From Psychrobacter immobilis (GTDB lineage Bacteria > Pseudomonadota > Gammaproteobacteria > Pseudomonadales > Moraxellaceae): 64,000 bases of DNA. Below, in pieces: positions 51,807 through 58,981 of this stretch (the stretch's first letter is position 1; the number at the start of each line of letters is the position of its first letter). Where the stretch lies: assembly GCF_904846065.1 (NCBI RefSeq), contig NZ_CAJGZV010000001.1, positions 2,418,001 to 2,482,000 on the forward strand. The letters run 5' to 3'. A program made the position numbers and the translations under genes. The notes beneath the pieces are model-generated. The model saw only the letters and a list, made by a program, of their open reading frames with translations. It searched no databases and was not told the origin of the DNA.

Positions 51807-52619
51807 ATGTTTAAACCTGTAGCGCTACCTCATATTTCTACGCGCGTCATGCTTAGCGCATTAACGGCTACCGCGTTATTTAGTGTCGCCAATATGTCCA
51901 ATGCTGCACTTTTTAAGGACAACTTACCTACTGACCAAGACGCTGTATTAAGCGTGGGTGTCAACGTCATAGCCGTCAACTCAGCCTACGATATGGAAGA
52001 AAGCCTCGATGTACGTGTGTTGCCGGGCGCGTTTTATGACAACAATAGATTCTATGTGCGTGGCGCCCAAGCGGGTGCTTATATTATTAATGATGGCAAA
52101 AATCAGCTGTCGGCTTATGCTCAGCTCGCTGGCAACGATTTCGATCCTGATGATGCTAGAGGCGCATTACAAGGTCTTGATGAGCGTGAAGCATCAGTCG
52201 CTGCTGGTCTGACTTATTTGCGCCGCACGCCCGTCGGTGGTTTCCGTGCTCAAATCGCGACTGATGTTTTAGATCGCAGTGGTGGTAACACAGCTCGTTT
52301 GACGTATCTTGCTAGAATTACAAAAGACAAGCTAACAGTCTATCCAAGCATTGGCTTTGAATACAACGATGCTGACTATAATGAATACTATTATGGCGTC
52401 AGTGAAAAAGAGTCAGCGGAAACAGGAGTCGCCGCTTATAAGTCCAATTCGAGCTTAAATCCTTACGTTAACATTAGTGCCAACTATGATTTCAATGAAC
52501 GTTGGGCATTGTTTGCCAATCAAAGCTTAAGCTATTTGCCGAATGAACAATACGATAGCCCAATGGTTGACTCGCGTACTGAGTCAACTTCCACGCTTGG
52601 TTTGCTGTATAAGTTTTAG
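51807..52619 (+). CDS. MipA/OmpV family outer-membrane protein
   Basis: 270 residues. A signal peptide ends about ...SVANMSNA/ALFKDN. The mature part has the alternating pattern of a beta-barrel and ends LGLLYKF with terminal Phe. VLPGAFYDNNRFYVRGAQAGAYI and AQLAGNDFDPDDARGALQGLDEREASVAAG fit the MipA/OmpV family, which includes scaffolds for murein enzymes and stress-linked porins. A terminator follows. Function cannot be stated more closely. Confidence 0.85.
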   Translation: MFKPVALPHISTRVMLSALTATALFSVANMSNAALFKDNLPTDQDAVLSVGVNVIAVNSAYDMEESLDVRVLPGAFYDNNRFYVRGAQAGAYIINDGKNQLSAYAQLAGNDFDPDDARGALQGLDEREASVAAGLTYLRRTPVGGFRAQIATDVLDRSGGNTARLTYLARITKDKLTVYPSIGFEYNDADYNEYYYGVSEKESAETGVAAYKSNSSLNPYVNISANYDFNERWALFANQSLSYLPNEQYDSPMVDSRTESTSTLGLLYKF

Positions 52620-52638
52620 ATTTTTGAGGGATTGACAT

Positions 52639-52668
52639 AAAAAGCTGAGCATTTTGCTCGGCTTTTTT
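52639..52668 (+). terminator. Terminator after mipA-like gene
   Basis: AAAAGCTGAGC / GCTCGGCTTTTTT (one wobble) with the loop ATTTT. Confidence 0.85.
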
Positions 52669-52762
52669 GTAGGTAGTTTAGATCAACACATATTTTGAGT
52701 TTTTAAGAAATCAGAGAGGTTTAGTTTAGTTGTTTGAATAAAATTACTTTTACTGACTCTAG

Positions 52763-53854
52763 CTAGCTTTCGCGGATCGACATTTTATAAAAATCACTTC
52801 GCCCTATTTTTTTTACTACTGCTTGACGAACAAAATCATCATACGTGTCATTTGTCATTATAAATCCATTTGGCTTCCAATTTATTACTCTAGGCCATAT
52901 TGGTGGTGCAGCGTAAACAGTTTGAGAGACTTTGAAGAATTTTTGATTTACCTTAATTTCAGAAACATCAATTCGATTTTCATCTTTTATCTTACCGTCA
53001 GAATTATCTGAAATGTAAAACTCTGTTTTATGACCTTGCAAAGATTTTGAATACTCCACTTTGTTATGAAGACTCTCTAGGTATAGGGCACTATCAGGAT
53101 TTGCTGTGTATATATTAGCTCGACAATTCAGTAACTGAAGATAGTTAAAAGCATCTATATCATGCCTATTTTTAAGCTGAACCCACCCTTTTATATTGGC
53201 AATACTATAAACATCTTTATCATAGGCCAACATAAGAATTCTAGGAGTAAGAGGTAAAATAAATAGTCCTCCTGCTGACTGTAATCCAAAAGATCTAAAT
53301 TGCACTTTTTTATTGAGAAAATACCATCGATTTGTGAGTACTGCTGGATGGTCTGAGGTTATGAAATCAGTTTTAGTATTGTTCTTTAAAATACAAACCT
53401 TTAAGTCATGGATTAAATGCATATCTTTTAAGATCGATTGCATTACTTTGTGAACAACTTCTTTAACTTCCATTTTAATGTCAATAGAAAGCAAAGTTTT
53501 TATATCTTGTTCAGTTGATTCAGCAGTAGACTTAGAAAACTCCTCGGTTCTTGCACGTTGAAGTAGCCAAAATTCTATGAGAAATAGCTTGTCTTTGTCT
53601 GTTAGAACGTAATTTATATTTTCAAGATTGCGAACTATTTCAGAGAACTGCCCTTCAATCGGCTGTAACGCCTTCTCTAAAGCTAGATCTTCACCATAGA
53701 AGTAATTTTTTGAACACTGGTTCTTTATAGGTGCATTTTTTATTAGTTTCTTTTTGTTCAGATTATAGAGACAAATAGCTGCTTTTGATTCATCAGTAGA
53801 GAATTTTTTTAAATAGCACTGAGGTACATAATGTTGGTTCTTATTGGAAGCCAT
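52763..53854 (-). CDS. DUF4238 domain protein
   Basis: 363 residues from MASNKNQHYVPQCYLKKFS, the diagnostic DUF4238 start (N-Q-H-Y-V-P-Q-x-Y-L). The family also has ITSDHPAVL and LPLTPRILMLAYD later, both present. The function of DUF4238 is unknown. I chose the ATG at 53854 with GAGG eight bases upstream; an ATG 12 bp earlier overlaps that ribosome site. The gene is visibly more AT-rich than its neighbours and sits between a mipA-like gene and fumC, both core genes, so it looks acquired. Confidence 0.8.
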   Translation of the reverse strand: MASNKNQHYVPQCYLKKFSTDESKAAICLYNLNKKKLIKNAPIKNQCSKNYFYGEDLALEKALQPIEGQFSEIVRNLENINYVLTDKDKLFLIEFWLLQRARTEEFSKSTAESTEQDIKTLLSIDIKMEVKEVVHKVMQSILKDMHLIHDLKVCILKNNTKTDFITSDHPAVLTNRWYFLNKKVQFRSFGLQSAGGLFILPLTPRILMLAYDKDVYSIANIKGWVQLKNRHDIDAFNYLQLLNCRANIYTANPDSALYLESLHNKVEYSKSLQGHKTEFYISDNSDGKIKDENRIDVSEIKVNQKFFKVSQTVYAAPPIWPRVINWKPNGFIMTNDTYDDFVRQAVVKKIGRSDFYKMSIRES

Positions 53855-53986
53855 TTTTTGCCTCATTGAATGTAATTTTGATATTGAGAGTAAATTTAAT
53901 ATGATAATAAGTAAATCATATTATCTCTATAGCAAATGAAACAATTAATAGCTAAAAGTAGTATCAGATCCAAAATTGAAAACAAA

Positions 53987-54018
53987 AAAAAGACCTTGCA
54001 TCACGACAAGGTCTTTTT
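53987..54018 (-). terminator. Terminator after fumC
   Basis: AAAAAGACCTTG / CAAGGTCTTTTT perfect 12-bp stem with an 8-nt loop. Confidence 0.9.
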
Positions 54019-54043
54019 ACTATTCTAAGAAGTCTTTAATAGC

Positions 54044-55447
54044 CTACTTAGGATGTACCATATCAGCAGGAATTACCCACTCATCAAACTGAGCTTCAGT
54101 TAATAGCTCTAGCTCAACCGCCACTTGCTTCAAAGTCTTATTTTCTTTATACGCAGTTTTAGCGATTTTCGCCGCATTCTCATAACCGACATGACGGTTC
54201 AATGCAGTCACTAGCATCAATGAATTATGTAAGAAGTCATCAATTTTATCTTTTACTGGCTCGATACCTACCGCACAATTTTCATTAAAGCTATTGCACG
54301 CATCACCAAGCAGCTTGATAGATTGCAATAGATTGAACGCAATCACTGGCTTGTAAACGTTTAGCTCAAAGTTACCTGAAGCGCCTGCCATGCTGATAGT
54401 GACATCGTTACCCATCACTTGAGCGACAACCATGGTCATTGCTTCTGATTGGGTCGGGTTTACTTTACCCGGCATGATAGAAGAGCCTGGCTCGTTCTCT
54501 GGAATCGTCAACTCGCCAAGACCACAACGAGGGCCTGATGCCAACCAACGGACGTCGTTAGCGATTTTGTTTAAGCTACCTGCTAAAGTTTTGAGTGCAC
54601 CAGAAGCAAATACTTCGGCATCACGAGCGGCTAATGCTTCAAATTTATTCGGTGACGTGACAAACGGTAGACCAGTCAATGTTGATAATTGCTCAGCTGA
54701 TTTTACCGCATAATCAGGATGAGCATTTAAACCCGTACCAACTGCCGTACCACCTAATGGCAATTCATATAGACCTTGTAAAGCGTTATCAATACGCACC
54801 AATGAATGGTCAAGTTGGCTGACATAGCCGCTAAACTCTTGACCTAGGGTCAAAGGTGTGGCGTCTTGTAAATGCGTACGACCAATTTTGACGATGCTAT
54901 CAAACTCTTTGGCTTTGGCATCTAGCGTGTCGCGTAGTGCTTTTACCGCTGGGATAAGCAAGCTGTTGATTTGACGAGCAGCAGCTACACGAATCGCCGT
55001 TGGGAAGCTGTCATTGGTAGACTGTGCATGGTTGACATGGTCATTTGGGTGAATCGGCGCGTAGCTACCGCGCTCAGAACCAGCAATTTCGTTGGCACGG
55101 TTGGCTAGTACTTCGTTCATGTTCATGTTTGACTGCGTACCAGAACCCGTCTGCCATACGACTAATGGAAACTGATCCGTTAGACCGCCATTGATGACTT
55201 CATCTGCTGCTTGCACGATTAAATCGCGCTTATCGCCTTCGATACGCTCAAGGCTGGCGTTGGTAATCGCAGCGGCTTTTTTAACTAATGCCATTGCTTC
55301 AATCATCGGACGTGGCAACGTCTCGCCACCGATTTTAAAGTTCTCACGGCTACGCTGAGTTTGCGCACCCCAATAAGCGTCAGCTGGGACTTCCACGTTG
55401 CCCATGGTATCTTTTTCGGTACGAGTTGCCTGATTCTGTGTCGACAT
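54044..55447 (-). CDS. fumC: Class II fumarate hydratase
   Basis: Iron-free fumarase of the TCA cycle converting fumarate to malate, 467 residues, the usual length. The signature [16 protein letters not shown] is present, preceded by [30 protein letters not shown] and [19 protein letters not shown]. Both the catalytic Ser loop and His region are intact. The start is [16 protein letters not shown]. Confidence 0.96.
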   Translation of the reverse strand: MSTQNQATRTEKDTMGNVEVPADAYWGAQTQRSRENFKIGGETLPRPMIEAMALVKKAAAITNASLERIEGDKRDLIVQAADEVINGGLTDQFPLVVWQTGSGTQSNMNMNEVLANRANEIAGSERGSYAPIHPNDHVNHAQSTNDSFPTAIRVAAARQINSLLIPAVKALRDTLDAKAKEFDSIVKIGRTHLQDATPLTLGQEFSGYVSQLDHSLVRIDNALQGLYELPLGGTAVGTGLNAHPDYAVKSAEQLSTLTGLPFVTSPNKFEALAARDAEVFASGALKTLAGSLNKIANDVRWLASGPRCGLGELTIPENEPGSSIMPGKVNPTQSEAMTMVVAQVMGNDVTISMAGASGNFELNVYKPVIAFNLLQSIKLLGDACNSFNENCAVGIEPVKDKIDDFLHNSLMLVTALNRHVGYENAAKIAKTAYKENKTLKQVAVELELLTEAQFDEWVIPADMVHPK

Positions 55448-55642
55448 AACTACCCTCTTTGATGGTTTGTTGTATAGCTGCTTCGAAAAAAGTGCAACAC
55501 ACGCTGCACATAAAGGAAAATACGCTGTAAAGTGGCGTTATGATAGCATGACTAGGGCGTGTTGAATATTCACAAATAGCCATTGCGGCTGTCTAAAAGT
55601 ACCAGTCACCATCAATTTAATACATTATTGGATAGTATATCT

Positions 55643-56293
55643 ATGCATCCTGAGTTAAAAAATTCTGAGTCAAAAGAAGCCACAGTTAGCAATCCGCCGA
55701 GACGGCAATTTACCCGCCAACGTCGTAAGCTAACGGATGGCGAGCGCAGACAATACGCGCGCATGTCAAGCTTACATTTACGCAAGTTGCAGCAGCGCTT
55801 GCCTCCGCGTGCGCGTATTGGCTTATATTACGATGGCTTTGGAGAGCTGCCCACTCAGCCGATATTGGACTGGTGTCAACGCGTAGGCTATTTTCCTTAC
55901 TTGCCGGTCGTTGGTTCGCTCGGTCTTGATGGTAAAGGAAACATCGATAAACACCTGCGCTTTGTACCTATTTATCAATCAAAGCTGGTCAACATACCGA
56001 CACGTATTCACAGCTTAGGTATGAAACAAAACCATCATCGCCGGTTGCTATGGGCACAAGAGTTAGACGTCATTATCTGTCCGCTCGTAGCAGTAGATCT
56101 CAACGGCAATCGTATGGGCATGGGTGGCGGCTTTTATGATACGACGCTTGGTAACAGCTATCGATCAGGGGCAAAAAAACCGTTAAAGATAGGCTGGTGT
56201 TATGATTTCCAAGTGGTCGAACAATTACAGCGGCAACCGTGGGATGTGCCACTAGATGGCTTAATTACCCCAAGCGGCATAAGGTGGTTTTGA
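55643..56293 (+). CDS. 5-formyltetrahydrofolate cyclo-ligase
   Basis: Converts 5-formyl-THF to 5,10-methenyl-THF, returning stored folate to use. The C-terminal motif MGMGGGFYDTTLG (ATP/phosphate loop) and RIGLYYDGFGELPT together with TDGERRQYARMSSLHLRKL fit the family. The ATG at 55643 (MHPELKNSESK) gives 216 residues, near the usual 180-200; a TTG start 60 bp upstream would add 20 polar residues. The stop overlaps the next start (TGATG). Confidence 0.9.
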   Translation: MHPELKNSESKEATVSNPPRRQFTRQRRKLTDGERRQYARMSSLHLRKLQQRLPPRARIGLYYDGFGELPTQPILDWCQRVGYFPYLPVVGSLGLDGKGNIDKHLRFVPIYQSKLVNIPTRIHSLGMKQNHHRRLLWAQELDVIICPLVAVDLNGNRMGMGGGFYDTTLGNSYRSGAKKPLKIGWCYDFQVVEQLQRQPWDVPLDGLITPSGIRWF

Positions 56294-56541
56294 TGAAAGA
56301 TGATAAGCAAGCGATGGATACTAACTCTAGCGCTGATAATGTAGATGAGTATTTGCAAACGTTAGGTAACGAGGACGCTAGAGAGTTGCGTTACTATAGT
56401 CAAGAGCAACCTTTTAGCTCTGAGGAGATGACACGGCTAGTCAATGAAGAGCGTCTGAATAAACTGCTGGCGCAAAGCGATGAGTTTTTGAATAGTCTGA
56501 ATGGTGAGATTAAAGATTTTGATAAAAGTACAGATAACTAA
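56293..56541 (+). CDS. Small acidic protein coupled to cyclo-ligase gene
   Basis: 82 residues, unrecognised. It starts one base inside the stop of the previous gene (TGATG), implying translational coupling. The product is acidic and helical: LRYYSQEQPFSSEEMTRLVNEER, followed by LNKLLAQSDEFLNSLNGEI. It may be a partner or regulator of the folate enzyme, but that is position only. Confidence 0.6.
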   Translation: MKDDKQAMDTNSSADNVDEYLQTLGNEDARELRYYSQEQPFSSEEMTRLVNEERLNKLLAQSDEFLNSLNGEIKDFDKSTDN

Positions 56542-56645
56542 GAAATAACCAACTGGTCAATTGAAAAGCCACTATATTAGTAACCTCTTGATATATTACA
56601 TGATATGGACTATTGTTTATTTTTAAATTATGAAATACAATTACT

Positions 56646-56664
56646 GTAAATAATTATCATTACA
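56646..56664 (+). promoter_or_regulatory. Fur-box-like site
   Basis: The 19 bp GTAAATAATTATCATTACA agree with the Fur consensus at about 13 of 19 places and sit inside the imperfect palindrome TGTAA-N10-TTACA. It lies 18 bp before the next start codon. Confidence 0.3.
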
Positions 56665-56682
56665 ACACTGGTTCAATCTACC

Positions 56683-57120
56683 ATGAATAAAGCAAAAAAA
56701 GAGTTCATGTCACCCGCTTCATTACAAGTCTGCTTTTACTTTTGGGTAATTATGTTGTTTCTCACACCAGCTGCTTATATTTATGATTACAATGATTTTG
56801 ATATTGCCGAGCTGAGAAGTTTTTCTTTTGCGTTAGTTGCATTTTATACCTTTGCATTGACAACTTATATTGAAATAAAACGAATAAGGCAGCCTAATAA
56901 TATATTTTTTCACCGCTTTATTGCCATAATTTCTCCTATAGTCTTATTAATTTTGCTAGTTTTATTTGGTTTATCAATCATAGACTACAGTAATGGCAAT
57001 CTAAAACTAGAGCGGATTTATGATCCTGTGATTGAGTTATTTTTTCTATACCTTCTATCTAAAGGGATAAGAGACTTTAAACAAGGCTCACACAATGAAG
57101 AGATAACATTGGTTTCTTAA
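56683..57120 (+). CDS. Small membrane protein, unrecognised
   Basis: 145 residues with about four hydrophobic segments: LQVCFYFWVIMLFLTPAAYI, FSFALVAFYTFALTTYI, FIAIISPIVLLILLVLFGL, and IELFFLYLLSKGI. The first charged stretch MNKAKKEF suggests a cytoplasmic start. It is AT-rich compared with core genes. No family recognised. Confidence 0.6.
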   Translation: MNKAKKEFMSPASLQVCFYFWVIMLFLTPAAYIYDYNDFDIAELRSFSFALVAFYTFALTTYIEIKRIRQPNNIFFHRFIAIISPIVLLILLVLFGLSIIDYSNGNLKLERIYDPVIELFFLYLLSKGIRDFKQGSHNEEITLVS

Positions 57121-57153
57121 GATTTTTCCTAATTAAATAATTTTTTGAAAACC

Positions 57154-57183
57154 AAAAAGACGCTTAGAAAAGCGTCTTTTTTT
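57154..57183. terminator. Bidirectional terminator
   Basis: AAAAAGACGCTT / AAGCGTCTTTTT, perfect 12-bp stem, loop AGAA, between converging genes. Confidence 0.9.
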
Positions 57184-57214
57184 CATTATCTTATAACTTA
57201 GGTGTTTTACAACC

Positions 57215-58588
57215 TTACAACACCATCGCTGCAATCCAACCAAATACCAATAATGGAATGTTGTAATGCAAGAATGTCGGCACCACACTGTCCTTGATAT
57301 GGTCATGCTGACCGTCGATATTTAGACCAGAAGTGGGTCCAAGAGTCGAATCTGATGCTGGAGAACCTGCATCGCCCAACGCGCCAGCCGTACCAATAAT
57401 CGCCACGGTTGCCAATGGCGAAAACCCTAACGAGATACATAGCGGCACATAAATCGCGGCCAAAATAGGAATGGTCGAGAATGACGAACCAATACCCATC
57501 GTCACAATTAAACCAATTAACAGCATAATAAATGCCGCTATCGCTTTATTACCTGCGAATAATGACGCGGCACCATCAACTAATGGCTGAATCTGCTCAG
57601 TTGCTTTCATCACTTCGGCAAAGCCTTGCGCGGTAATCATAATAAAGCCAATCATCGCCATCAGCTTTATACCGTCATTAAAGACTGTATCGGCTTCACT
57701 CCATTTAACGACGCCCGTCGCCATAAAGACGCCAAAGCCAAACATTGAGCCAAGCAAAAGTGAGTCGGTATACATCTGCACCACAAATGCCGTCACAATC
57801 GCGGCAAGCGCCACCAACGTTTTCATCTTGCTTTGTGTTTGCGCACCAGCCGCGGTTTTGCTTAACGCGTCACCCTCTAACACCTCATCATGCGCAGCTT
57901 TATCAATTGCTAGCTGCTGATACTGGCGCGGTTTACGGTAGCTGATAAATACGGCGACGAGCAAGCCTACAAACATACCCAAAGCCGGAATTGCCATGGC
58001 TTTGGTAACTGAGATGTTACTGATATCAATGCCTGCTTCACCGACGTTTTTCAGCATGATTTGATTGAGATAAATATCGCCAAAGCCATACGGAATAAAC
58101 ATGTAAGTAGTCACAAGACCAAAAGTCAGTAGACAAGCAATTAAACGTCTATCGATGTGCATGCGATTGAAAGCGAGTAATAATGGCGGTACTAGCAATG
58201 GAATAAAGGCAATATGAATAGGAATTAAGTTTTGGCTAAAGCAGCTCATAGTGATTAAACCTGCAAACAGCATGTATTTAATCATGCCACCTGCTTTTAT
58301 ACTTGGGCCGCCCGCATCAATGCGTTTGATCACCGCCCCTGCCAATGACTGTGGCAATCCTGAATGCGCAATCGCCACTGCAAAAGCACCAAGTAGCGCA
58401 TATGACAGCGCAATTTGTGCGCCATTTCGGATACCTTCTTGAAAGGCATTCAAAGTATCGGTCATTCCCAAACCAGCGATGAGTCCGCCTGCCAGCGCAC
58501 CGATTAATAAGCTGAGTACCACGTGTACACGCGCCAAAGACAGCCCTAGCATGATGACGACTGCCAGCAGTACCGCATTGATGGTCAT
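57215..58588 (-). CDS. Na+/H+ antiporter family (YuiF/NhaC-like) membrane protein
   Basis: 457-residue polytopic protein with about 11-12 helices. The second half contains the family stretch [25 protein letters not shown]-like ([20 protein letters not shown] then GPTSGLN), and the N-half contains [21 protein letters not shown] and [18 protein letters not shown]. These fit the Na_H_antiport group (B. subtilis YuiF). Whether it moves Na+/H+ or an organic acid cannot be said. Confidence 0.8.
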   Translation of the reverse strand: [457 protein letters not shown]

Positions 58589-58981
58589 ATATTGCCTCTT
58601 ATTCTGTCTGCTATAGCCTGATTAAGACCTATTAATATCTCATGGGCGATGGATATCACCCTCGCCTCTAAACCGCTTGACGCTAAAACCACCGTTTAAG
58701 ACGCGCGTCAGTTTACCTTATTTTGCACACAAATCCTACGCACAGAACCCAATAGGTGTTAGCTACGACTTCTTACCCATGCTCTGTATACATTGAATTT
58801 CAGCTAATATTTAAAATTATGAATAACAATATGACTCGCAGTCTTTAGATAGATATAACTATTTTGCGCAGATAAGCGTGTGACTTTGCCTACAAGCCTT
58901 GCAATTTTATCGGTGAGCACCATTTATCTAAACATGAACCACGAACTTGACTTTACAAGTCTGGTGAACGAGGAAGAATAT
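58589..58981. other. Divergent region, antiporter / lon
   Basis: 393 bp holding the antiporter promoter and, close to lon, a heat-shock-like promoter (58898-58926). Nothing else was recognised. Confidence 0.45.
58898..58926 (+). promoter_or_regulatory. Candidate sigma-32 promoter of lon
   Basis: CTTGCAA (58898-58904), a 13-bp spacer, then CACCATTTA (58918-58926), close to the CTTGAAA and CCCCATTTA consensus. Transcription would start near 58933 and give a leader of about 48 nt to the ATG at 58982. Confidence 0.5.

Noticed and set aside
55448..55642. 6S RNA gene upstream of the folate cyclo-ligase gene
   Set aside because: That order is known in gammaproteobacteria, but no matching long helix with a central bubble could be recognised.
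58880..58981. GTG start for lon giving 34 more residues
   Set aside because: Translation from here is unlike Lon and the likely heat-shock promoter would lie inside it; a strong ribosome site supports 58982.
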